This document shows, piece after piece, positions 56,302 through 63,253 of a DNA stretch of 64,000 nucleotides. The position numbers were made by a program, and so were the translations under genes. Positions within the stretch are counted from its first letter, which is position 1; each line of letters starts with the position of its first letter. This stretch comes from an uncultured Alphaproteobacteria bacterium (lineage in GTDB: Bacteria; Pseudomonadota; Alphaproteobacteria; UBA2966), in contig CATQHA010000001.1 in NCBI GenBank assembly GCA_958295725.1, positions 28,816 through 92,815 on the forward strand, read 5' to 3'. The notes under the pieces are model-generated. The model did not search any database and had not been told where the DNA came from. It saw nothing but the letters and a program-made list of their open reading frames with translations.

Positions 56302-57357
56302 CTACGCCCTGAACCCACTGTCCTTCAAGACCGCTTCCTTCACGATCATCCGGCCTGCGGTCGCCACCACCACTTTCGCGTCCGATTTCTGTCGGCGGAG
56401 AACCTTGAGGGCTTGGGCCACGGTACTACCTCTCGTCATTACGTCATCCACAAGCAAGATCCTGTCCGCGTCCAGAGGGACATCCGCCCGTAGCGCATTG
56501 GAATACGTGTTCTCAAATTTCGCAGTTGTACATCCCTGTGACTGCATTCGACGCTTGGAAACGTTCTCCGTCAACCTCAGCATCTCACGTATTGGAACGG
56601 CCAACAGCTTGCCAAGTTCTTTTGCCAACACGAGCGTCCGATGTTTTTCACCTATATTCTTCTTATCTGGCGATAATGGTATCGGGACAATGTAGTTAAA
56701 ATTGAGAAAATTCCGCTTGCGGAGCTGCTCGAACATCGCTCGTGCGAATGGATAAGCGTAGGCCATTTCTCCTACCTTGAAAGCAGCGAATCTCGCGCTC
56801 ATCTTCAACACTTTTGGGGCAATTCGTGTTTCGTAGCAGCGCCGCGGCACGATCCAATGCGCCGAAACTGCGTCCTCGTATACAGACCGCCTTAGTCGTG
56901 ACGGTGACCCCGCGTGCCCTTTCTTGATAAGAGGCAGGTTGGTCCATGTTGGGCAGTCGTCGCATCGCCTGGCCTTGCATGCCGACAAGCTACATTCAGG
57001 CGCGATCGTCCTATCCTCTGGCCAAACGAAGACTTGGCGGTAACGCGGTGCCACGACCTCCGCGACTATCTTGGAAACTTTCCGCCGTGTTATCGGAGAT
57101 TCCGTGCTGTACTCGCGTATGCGAAGGCTGACTTTATTCGCATCCAAGTCAACATCGTCCACGATTCCTTTCGCGTAGACCCCGTTTTCGAAATGGTGCT
57201 GGCCGTGGAAGTAGACCCAACACTCCCACCCTTTCTCTACAACGTCGATGTAATGGCGCCAGCCTAGAATCAGTCGACTATTCTCCTCCATCCGTTGCGG
57301 GATCACCGCCGGCCTGAAACCGTCATACCCACTGTGAATCTTGTAAAGAAACTTCAT
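56302..57357 (-). CDS. ComF-like phosphoribosyltransferase with N-terminal domain of unknown function
   Basis: About 351 residues starting MKFLYKIHSGYDGFRP; the start overlaps the HAD stop (ATGA). Residues 1-105 form an unrecognised domain with SGYDGFRP and LGWRHYIDVVEKGWECWVYF. A cysteine cluster (ECSLSACKARRCDDC, about 124-138) may bind zinc. The C-terminal half is a PRTase: FNYIVPIPLSPDKKN, the PRPP-binding loop RILLVDDVMTRGSTV, and preceding VSKRRMQSQ. It resembles ComF-type PRTases but is longer. Third gene of the DprA-HAD-PRTase cassette; lower in GC than its neighbours. Confidence 0.75.
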   Translation of the reverse strand: MKFLYKIHSGYDGFRPAVIPQRMEENSRLILGWRHYIDVVEKGWECWVYFHGQHHFENGVYAKGIVDDVDLDANKVSLRIREYSTESPITRRKVSKIVAEVVAPRYRQVFVWPEDRTIAPECSLSACKARRCDDCPTWTNLPLIKKGHAGSPSRLRRSVYEDAVSAHWIVPRRCYETRIAPKVLKMSARFAAFKVGEMAYAYPFARAMFEQLRKRNFLNFNYIVPIPLSPDKKNIGEKHRTLVLAKELGKLLAVPIREMLRLTENVSKRRMQSQGCTTAKFENTYSNALRADVPLDADRILLVDDVMTRGSTVAQALKVLRRQKSDAKVVVATAGRMIVKEAVLKDSGFRA

Positions 57358-57947
57358 AGTCCGAGCACATCCTTGAATCCGTGGAGTACCATTTCCGTAT
57401 CCGGTGGAGCGGTTGTCTCGTAGCCGTAAGACACCCACGCAAAACGCACCGCGGCTGCCTTCGCCGCCTTTGCGTCCGCTACCCCATCACCCACGAACCA
57501 AGTGTGTGGACCGGCTTCTCGTCCCATCTCCCGCAGCGCCCTTCGTATCCCGTGGGGTTGTGGTTTCGCCGGTACGCCTGGGCGAGGCGTGACGACCACT
57601 TCAAAGTATTCGTCGATGCCGGTCGCCTCTGTCATGGGAGTGACAAGCCATCCCGGCAGGTTCGTCACCGCACCCATCAACGTCCCGCATTCTCGGAGTT
57701 CATCCAGAGCCTGCCGTGCGCCATCGTAGAACGTCAACGACACTGTGCTGTCCTTAACCGCCCGGGCAAAGCGAGCCTTGCTCACTCCGCACTGCGTTGC
57801 CAACTGCACAATGCTCGTTCCCGCTGCGAGAGTGCGCTCGTGTTGTGCTGCTGAGCCGCCAGACAGTCGTGCCGTAACCTCCGCGTACCACGGGCGACTG
57901 TCCCAGAGCGTGCCGTCTAGGTCCAGGAGGAGAGTCCGTCGATCCAT
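57354..57947 (-). CDS. HAD family hydrolase (phosphoglycolate phosphatase-like)
   Basis: A 197-residue HAD phosphatase: motif I LLLDLDGTLWDS with both catalytic Asp residues, motif II MGAVTNLPGWL, the Lys region PAKPQPHGIRRALREMG, and motif III/IV WFVGDGVADAKAAKAAAV. The substrate is presumably a small phosphate ester. It overlaps the DprA-like gene by 31 bases at its start and the PRTase by 4 bases at its end, so the three are made together. That tight coupling suggests it acts on a metabolite or nucleotide used by its partners. Confidence 0.88.
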   Translation of the reverse strand: MDRRTLLLDLDGTLWDSRPWYAEVTARLSGGSAAQHERTLAAGTSIVQLATQCGVSKARFARAVKDSTVSLTFYDGARQALDELRECGTLMGAVTNLPGWLVTPMTEATGIDEYFEVVVTPRPGVPAKPQPHGIRRALREMGREAGPHTWFVGDGVADAKAAKAAAVRFAWVSYGYETTAPPDTEMVLHGFKDVLGL

Positions 57948-59065
57948 GTTTCGTACAGCGACTGGCCGGCGGTTAATTCAAAAGCGCATCCTCCTGTTCG
58001 TGAGTCTTCCTCTATCAACGCGTTTCCGGTCGTGTCCTTCGACCCATCAGGCTTGAACGTGGCGACAGGCTTCTTCTGTTCACGCCCGAAACGGTAGGCG
58101 TTCATCGCTCCCCCGTCGGACGCCGATTGAGCAACAAGAACGCCTTGTGCAAACGCTACGATAAGCTTGTTACGCTTACGCAGATGTAGCGATGACGCAC
58201 GCTGCCCGAATCCGAACTCGCTGACGAAGGCGGCTCCAGGATACGCAAGCAGCTCCTCCCATAGACTTCGGTTCTCCGGAGGAAATACCTTGTCCAGTCC
58301 GCAGGGCATGACGCAGACCGTACTTCCGTCGACATCTCGAGCCGCGACGTGCCCAATCGAATCGGCACCGACCGCAAATCCTGACACGACGACTAGACTC
58401 TTGCGCGCTGCGGTCATCGCAAATTTCCGGACGCTGCCCGCGTATGGGTCGCGCGTTTTCCGAGAACCGACGACCGCAACTGAACCCCCAGCAGCCCAGA
58501 TCGCGGGATCGCCGCGGACATAGAGAACAGGTACGGGATTGTTACTGGTGTACACGCGCTCCGGATACTCCGCATCGCCGTGGACGAGAATCGTAGCGGA
58601 GCAATTTTCCGCGCGCTTCAGCTGTTCTTCTGCGCGAGAGCGCTCGGCAGCAATGTCGGCTGGCGAAAGGGCACGAATCGCCGCGCGGAGCTTGTCTCCC
58701 GTGCGTCCGCCAAACGGAAGCAACTCAGGGCGCTTAATCGCCTCCCCGGGGTCCACTCCGGCGTCATGCATCTCGCGGAACTTCACGGGCCCGAATCCGG
58801 ACACCCGCTCCAAAGCGTACAGGGCCCCCAACTTGTCCGCAGTAGGGTGGCGCATGGCACCCAACGATGGCGCGGTTTGCTGTTCCCGGCGCTCATCACG
58901 CAGCCGTTCCTCCAGCAGCAAGCGAACGGCTTCAGGTCGGGACAGCGATGGTTTTTGCTTGGTCCGCCACTCGTCCAGTGCTCTGATGATCGTCTCGCCC
59001 AGTGGTATTTCGACGAGTTGCGTACCCATGTGTCTCTCACGTCTCGGTCGAGCCATTATACTCAT
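57917..59065 (-). CDS. DprA-like protein with N-terminal ribbon-helix-helix-like segment
   Basis: A 382-residue protein (start at MSIMARPR 59065, or MGTQLVEIPLG at 59029). After an RHH-like segment (residues about 13-60, TIIRALDEWRTK, LSRPEAVRLLLEER) there is a helix-hairpin-helix-like stretch (YALERVSGFGPVKFREMHDA) and a DprA Rossmann fold: SVAVVGSRKTRDPYAGSVR, VVSGFAVGADSIGHVAA, STVCVMPCGLDKVFPPENR and VLVAQSASDGGAM. DprA proteins bind ssDNA or nucleotides (SLOG fold). The fusion to an RHH-like segment and the gene partners are unusual for a housekeeping DprA, so a defence or signalling role is likelier. Lower GC than the island. Confidence 0.83.
   Translation of the reverse strand: MSIMARPRRERHMGTQLVEIPLGETIIRALDEWRTKQKPSLSRPEAVRLLLEERLRDERREQQTAPSLGAMRHPTADKLGALYALERVSGFGPVKFREMHDAGVDPGEAIKRPELLPFGGRTGDKLRAAIRALSPADIAAERSRAEEQLKRAENCSATILVHGDAEYPERVYTSNNPVPVLYVRGDPAIWAAGGSVAVVGSRKTRDPYAGSVRKFAMTAARKSLVVVSGFAVGADSIGHVAARDVDGSTVCVMPCGLDKVFPPENRSLWEELLAYPGAAFVSEFGFGQRASSLHLRKRNKLIVAFAQGVLVAQSASDGGAMNAYRFGREQKKPVATFKPDGSKDTTGNALIEEDSRTGGCAFELTAGQSLYETWIDGLSSWT
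59055..59060 (-). promoter_or_regulatory. Candidate -10 element (TATAAT) for the DprA-HAD-PRTase cassette
   Basis: A perfect TATAAT on the minus strand overlaps the first codons of the longest DprA reading frame. If it is the -10 box, the true start is more likely ATG 59029 (MGTQLVEI). No good -35 was found at 17 bases; the best match is weak. Confidence 0.35.
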
Positions 59066-59139
59066 TCATCGTGAGTGCGGACACAGCTGGGTAACACCAA
59101 GGTTGCTCTGGGTCTCGGAGGGTGGCGACCTTCCTTTGC

Positions 59140-59662
59140 ATGTGCGGCCGCTTCATGCAGACCTTCGCCTGGGACCGGGCCGACCTGCTCCTCGATCTCC
59201 CCGAAACGCCGCTGAACCTCCGGCCCCGCTATAACATCGCGCCGGACCAGGAAGTGGCGGTTGTCCGCACGGGTCGGGACGGCCGCCGTCGGCTTTCGGT
59301 GCCGCGCTGGGGTTCGATCCCCGGTTGGGCCAAGGATTCCCGGATCGGCCACAAGCCCGTCAACGCGCGTTCGGAGACGGCGCGCCAAACCCTCGTTCCG
59401 GGTCTTGTTCGCCTCCCGCCGCTGCCTGATCCCGACGGACGGGTTCCACGAATGGAGGCGCGAGGGCGGGGCGAAGCAGCCCTGGTTGATCGGCATGGAG
59501 GACCGCGAGCCGTTCGCGACCCTCACCGCGGCCACCAACGAGATCGCGGCACCGATCCACCATCGGATGCCTGTAATCCTCGCCCCGACGGCGTTCGGCT
59601 CCTGGCTCGCGGGCGCGAAGATTGCGCTTGAACCGTACCCACCGGAAGCCATGACCGCCTAG
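59140..59662 (+). pseudogene. SRAP domain protein (HMCES/YedK-like), frameshifted and internally deleted
   Basis: The start MCGRFMQTFAWDRADLL contains the essential Cys2 of SRAP proteins that shield abasic DNA. RPRYNIAPDQEVAVVR and RWGSIPGWAKDSRIGHKPVN followed by ARSET are also intact. After about 59385 similarity moves to another frame: KPSFRVLFASRRCLIPTDGF and HEWRREGG. REPFATLTAATNEIAAPIHH and RMPVILAP then follow directly, so the usual FAGLWE...TFTILT region is missing. The gene is therefore broken by a frameshift and a deletion of about 25 residues. This looks like real decay, unlike the single-base cases elsewhere. Confidence 0.75.
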
Positions 59663-59756
59663 CCGGTGAGCGCCTTCGTCAACCGCCCCGCGAACGACGA
59701 TCCACGATGCATCGAGCCGGCTGCCGATGGGCAACCCGATGCTTGGCCGACCGATC

Positions 59757-59946
59757 ATGGTGTCCCCGATAATTTCGGATCTCGACGTCTGGCGCGGCCG
59801 CGCTGCTCACCACGGCGACGAGCGGCCACTCATGCCGCGATGCGGGCCGACGCGCTCCTGGCCGCCGGCGACCGCGAAGGCCGCCGGGTCCGGCTTCGGA
59901 TTCTGTCGGTCGCCAAGGAGCGGCAACGCGAGCGCGCCGCCCACGA
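59757..59946 (+). pseudogene. Decayed DUF6961-like small protein gene
   Basis: The first frame reads MVSPIISDLDVWRGRAAHHG; a second continues RAATHAAMRADALLAAGDRE then GRRVRLRIL. Together they resemble the small DUF6961 proteins (ISDxDVWR ... HAAMRADxLLAxGDxxG) found on alphaproteobacterial islands and phages. A frameshift near 59800 separates the parts and no stop fits the family length. Recognition is from memory of the family pattern. Confidence 0.45.
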
Positions 59947-60080
59947 TCCGCCGCACCGAGAATACGCATCCAGGCGACCCGATCGCCGGGCTCGTGCATT
60001 GCCGGGACGATGGCCCGACACCCACGGCAATCCCGTAACCCGCATCCGCGACGCGCGGTCCGCTTCGTTCCCGCCTGCCG

Positions 60081-60150
60081 TCCGTGCACCGCCCGGAGGA
60101 CGAGCCGGGCCGGGGAAGGGCGAAGGCGGGGCGCCCGAGAGCGCGTCCGC
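60081..60150. repeat. Island upstream repeat, copy B
   Basis: Shares CACCGCCCGGAGGACGAGCC, GGGCCGGGG, GGGCGAAGGC, and GCGCCCGAG with the other copies. Ends 25 bases before the NADAR start codon. Confidence 0.65.
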
Positions 60151-60175
60151 GCCGGGCGGCGAACGGGAGAAGGCG

Positions 60176-60715
60176 ATGCGCGTCTACACACGGGACGAGG
60201 TGTGCGGGTTCCGGTTCACCCGGGCCGCCTGGGGCGAGTTGAGCAACTTCCGGCCGTTGTCGACTCCCATCCCGGCGGGTCCCTGGACCTTTTCGACCAC
60301 GGAGCACCTGTATCAGGCGGCCAAGTTCGCCGCCCGGCCGGACCTCCAGGAACGGATCGCCATGGCTCCCACGGCGAAGGAGGCGAAGGCAATCGGCGGG
60401 ACCGGGGGCGCGAGCATCGACCCCGGCTGGGACCGGATGCGGATCGACGCGATGCGCTGGGTCCTGCGCCGCAAACGCGAGACCGACCGGGACGAGATCG
60501 ACCGCGTGCTTGCGGCGACCGGGGAGCGGCCGATCGTCGAGGTCTCGACCCGCGACACGTTCTGGGGCGCGCGGCCCGCCGACGACCGCTACGAGGGCCG
60601 CAACGCGCTCGGACGGCTGTGGATGGAACTCCGCCGGCAGCTGCGCGAGGACGATCCGCAATCCCGCGCCGACGCCTGGATCGACCGTATCCGCGTCGGC
60701 CGTCTCGCCGGCTGA
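60176..60715 (+). CDS. NADAR family protein (YbiA-like)
   Basis: A 179-residue NADAR-domain protein: AAWGELSNFRPLSTPIPAG, the FSTTEHLYQAAKFAARPD segment with the conserved Glu-His, AKEAKAIGGTGG, MRWVLRRKR and RDTFWGARPADDRYEGRNAL followed by GRLWMELR at the end. NADAR enzymes act on ADP-ribose or riboflavin-pathway N-glycosides and are frequent on phages and islands. GAGAAGGCG precedes the ATG at 60176. The family is clear, the substrate is not. Confidence 0.92.
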   Translation: MRVYTRDEVCGFRFTRAAWGELSNFRPLSTPIPAGPWTFSTTEHLYQAAKFAARPDLQERIAMAPTAKEAKAIGGTGGASIDPGWDRMRIDAMRWVLRRKRETDRDEIDRVLAATGERPIVEVSTRDTFWGARPADDRYEGRNALGRLWMELRRQLREDDPQSRADAWIDRIRVGRLAG

Positions 60716-60780
60716 TCGTTCCCCGTTTCCCAATTTCAAGCGCTCCCGGATGGCGAGGCCGGTTCGGGCGTCGCCGCGAT

Positions 60781-60840
60781 GCCCGCGCGCCCCCAGGAGT
60801 TCGGGGTCTGCCCGGGCCGGGCGAATCCCCCGATGGAGGA
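60781..60840. repeat. Island upstream repeat, copy C
   Basis: A shorter, more diverged member: CCCGCGCGCCCCCAGGAGTT, GGGGTCTGCCCGGGCCGGGCGAA. It ends 10 bases before the hypothetical gene at 60850. Confidence 0.5.
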
Positions 60841-60849
60841 GGTCTCCGC

Positions 60850-61344
60850 ATGCCCCACGACAGCGCCGCGACCGAACGCGCCGCCCTGATCCTCGCCGAA
60901 CGCGATCCCGGTCCGCGCAACCGGCTCGACGCCTTCCTCATGCTCTCCGGCCAGGATTTCCTATGGCGCCGGGACGGCCCCTGCGCCGACTTCGGCGAGG
61001 CGGTTCGCATCCACGAGGCCAGGATCGGCGAGGCCCTGCCGAGGCCCGCGTCGCTCCCGATCTTCGGCGTCGCCAGACGCCGGGGCGCCGGCCGCCGCGA
61101 GGTCGCGGTCTGGCTCGCGGGCTATTTCCTCGGCTGGATCGTCGGCCGCGGCCGCCCCTGCCGGGCGACCGACCGCGTCTGGCGTCTCGGCGCCATACTG
61201 CCGGTCTGCCTGGGGCTGTCCCACGAAGCGGCGTGCCGGGAGCCTCCCCGCCCACTTGCCGACGCCGAACGGCGCGTGACCGAACTCGCGCGCGCGAACC
61301 TCCTCGACCCCGGCGCGCGGGCGACCGGCGGCCGGGAGGCCTGA
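60850..61344 (+). CDS. Hypothetical island protein
   Basis: A 164-residue protein not recognised. It contains RAALILAERDPGPRNRLDAF, LSGQDFLWRRDGPCADFGEA and WLAGYFLGWIVGRGRPCRAT, with three or four cysteines and many Arg residues; it may include one weak amphipathic or membrane helix. GGAGGAGGTC precedes the ATG. Only three bases separate its stop from the next gene, so they are co-transcribed. Confidence 0.65.
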   Translation: MPHDSAATERAALILAERDPGPRNRLDAFLMLSGQDFLWRRDGPCADFGEAVRIHEARIGEALPRPASLPIFGVARRRGAGRREVAVWLAGYFLGWIVGRGRPCRATDRVWRLGAILPVCLGLSHEAACREPPRPLADAERRVTELARANLLDPGARATGGREA

Positions 61345-61347
61345 GCG

Positions 61348-62208
61348 ATGGGCATCCACGATCCCTACCGCATCCCGCGTCCGGCGGTCATCAGCTTCTC
61401 GGGTGGAAGAACGTCCGGCTATATGCTCGAGCACATCGTCGCGGCTTACGGGGGAACGTTGCCCGACGACATCGCCGTCGTGTTCGCGAACACGGGCCTG
61501 GAGCACCCGGCGACGCTCGACTTCGTCGACACTTGCTCGAAGGCGTGGGGTGTCGACATCGCCTGGGTCGAGTACGACTGGGACGCGCCGCACCGCACGC
61601 GCATCGTCGATCATCGCGGCGCGTCGCGCGGCGGCGAGCCCTACGCGGCGCTGATCGACCGCAAGGGCTTCGCGCCCAGCGTCGGCATCCGATTTTGTAC
61701 GGGCTTCCTCAAACGCGATCGGATCGAGTCCCACGCCCGCTATCGGCTCGGCCTGCGCCGGTGGCATTCGGTGGTGGGTCTGCGCGCCGACGAGCGCTCC
61801 CGGGTGTTGCGCATGCGGGCGCGGGACTGCGGCAGCCGCACCGGCGCCCGTGCGGTTCTGCCGCTGGCGGACGCCGGGGTTGACGAGCGCGACGTGCTGG
61901 CCTGGTGGAAGCGTCAACCCTTCGACCTCGGCATCCCTTCCTACGCGGGCAACTGCGTCCTCTGCTTCCTCAAGGGCCGGGCCAAGCTGCTGCGCCTGAT
62001 CCGAGAGGATCCATCGCGGGCCGACTGGTGGATCGAACAGGAGCGCCGAGTCTCGAACCGGACCAACGCGCAAGGGCGCGCTTGCGAGAGCATGAAGCGG
62101 TTCCGCCTCGGCGAGACCTACGAGGAGCTGCGCGCCGCCGCCTTCAATCAGGCCGACCTGTTCGACGACGCGGTGGCGGACACCGAGGCGTGCTACTGCA
62201 CCGACTGA
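61348..62208 (+). CDS. PAPS reductase-like / adenine nucleotide alpha-hydrolase family protein
   Basis: A 286-residue N-type ATP pyrophosphatase-fold protein. The PP-loop is AVISFSGGRTSGYMLEHIV (SGGxxS), followed by VVFANTGLEHPATLDFVDTC. Cysteines occur in IRFCTGFLKRD, GNCVLCFLKGR and at the C-terminus (EACYCTD), suggesting a metal or Fe-S site. Such island-borne PAPS-reductase-like proteins include sulfur-modification enzymes like DndC, but no dnd partner genes are nearby. The reaction is unknown. Confidence 0.85.
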   Translation: MGIHDPYRIPRPAVISFSGGRTSGYMLEHIVAAYGGTLPDDIAVVFANTGLEHPATLDFVDTCSKAWGVDIAWVEYDWDAPHRTRIVDHRGASRGGEPYAALIDRKGFAPSVGIRFCTGFLKRDRIESHARYRLGLRRWHSVVGLRADERSRVLRMRARDCGSRTGARAVLPLADAGVDERDVLAWWKRQPFDLGIPSYAGNCVLCFLKGRAKLLRLIREDPSRADWWIEQERRVSNRTNAQGRACESMKRFRLGETYEELRAAAFNQADLFDDAVADTEACYCTD

Positions 62209-62222
62209 CCCTTTGGCTCCAA

Positions 62223-62300
62223 CGCCGCGCCCTACGCCGCCCGGAGGCCGGGCCAAGCCGTCGGAGGGCGAAGGCCGGATGCCCGGAGCGGGCCTCCCCA
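62223..62300. repeat. Island upstream repeat, copy D
   Basis: Includes CGCCGCCCGGAGGCCGGGCC, GGAGGGCGAAGGCCGGATGC and CCCGGAGCGGGCCTCC. It starts 15 bases after the PAPS-reductase-like gene, about 90 bases before the next start codon. Confidence 0.6.
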
Positions 62301-62389
62301 ACCAGCCCGGCAACGCCTCCCACGGTCCCGGAACGAGCGCCCGGCTCGCGGGCGCCGGCCTTCCCCATCCATCCAGGACGGAACCCGCC

Positions 62390-62797
62390 ATGACCGATCA
62401 GTTCCGCATGCTCGACCACGCCCCGGGGCGGCGCACGATGACGGTGCGCGCCGCCGACCTCGAACGGATCGTCGAGGACGACCCGTATCCCGACCTGTCC
62501 TGGCTCGAGCCCGACGCCAACCCGGCCAATGCGGAAGCCAACGCCGAGCGCCTCACGGCCTACCGCGAGGGCGAATGGTACTGCATCGGTATCCGCGCGC
62601 GGGCGGCGTTCCTCATCGACCTCGGTCACGGGGTCCTGATCCAGACCGTCGAGAGCCCCGGCCTGTGGGGCATCGAGAGCGACAGCGACCCGGAGTATCT
62701 CGACCAGGTGTTCGCCGAGGAAGCGCAAACCCTGCGCGGCATCCTCGCGCAACTGAACGTGACGGTGGTCGAGGCCCAGGATGCGCAAGGAGAATAA
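62390..62797 (+). CDS. Hypothetical acidic island protein
   Basis: A 135-residue acidic protein not recognised. It contains FRMLDHAPGRRTMTVRAADL, YREGEWYCIGIRARAAFLID and SPGLWGIESDSDPEYLDQVF, followed by a helical C-terminal end. The composition (many Asp/Glu) and its island context suggest a soluble regulatory or DNA-mimic-type protein, but that is speculation. Its end lies 4 bases before the next start. Confidence 0.65.
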   Translation: MTDQFRMLDHAPGRRTMTVRAADLERIVEDDPYPDLSWLEPDANPANAEANAERLTAYREGEWYCIGIRARAAFLIDLGHGVLIQTVESPGLWGIESDSDPEYLDQVFAEEAQTLRGILAQLNVTVVEAQDAQGE

Positions 62798-62801
62798 CGC
62801 C

Positions 62802-63065
62802 ATGGTCGAAGATGCTCCGGCCCGCGCCGTTCACGGGGCGCCGGCCCAGGCGCTCGCGGATGCGCTCTCCGCCCTGGCCGGGCTGTCGCAATGGATCGCC
62901 TGGACGGCGGACGGCGACCTGCCGCCGGACGAGCGGATGAGCGCCCGCAACATGCGCGAGGCGGCCGCGGGTCTCGCCAAGGCGTCCTCTCACCTCGATG
63001 CCGCGGCCGACCTGATCGAACCCCGGACCGGGTCCGGGGCGGCCTTCCGCGAGCGCGACGCCTGA
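62802..63065 (+). CDS. Hypothetical small helical protein
   Basis: An 87-residue protein, start MVEDAPARAVHG at 62802 with AAGGAG 11 bases upstream; an in-frame ATG at 62781 inside the previous gene is less likely. It is Ala-rich and probably all helical (AQALADALSALAGLSQWIAW, MREAAAGLAKASSHLDAAAD). No family recognised. It follows the preceding acidic protein by 4 bases, so they form one unit. Confidence 0.6.
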   Translation: MVEDAPARAVHGAPAQALADALSALAGLSQWIAWTADGDLPPDERMSARNMREAAAGLAKASSHLDAAADLIEPRTGSGAAFRERDA

Positions 63066-63117
63066 CCCGACTTTCCCCTGCCCACACGCCGGTCCGGCGT
63101 TTCGATCCCGATCCGAT

Positions 63118-63190
63118 GCCCGCGCGCCGCCCGGAGTCCGGGCCGGGCCGGGGCCGGGCGAGGCCGGACGCCCGAGGAAGGGCGCTCCGG
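63118..63190. repeat. Island upstream repeat, copy E
   Basis: The best-formed member: GCGCGCCGCCCGGAGTCCGG, GGCCGGGCCGGGG, GGGCGAGGCCGGACGCCCGA and GGAAGGGCGCTCC. It contains a GCCCGGA/TCCGGGC hairpin. It ends about 60 bases before the ParB-like gene start. Confidence 0.65.
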
Positions 63191-63253
63191 CCATCGATCG
63201 CACCTTCCGGCGGTCTTCCACGCGAAGATCGTCCCCACACGAGGAGATCGCCC

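Larger units (their letters stand above)
59663..60175 (+). other. Intergenic stretch with decayed DUF6961-like gene and repeat B
   Basis: About 510 bases without an intact gene. It contains the pseudogene at 59757-59946 and the upstream repeat copy B at 60081-60150. No other feature was recognised. Confidence 0.45.
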
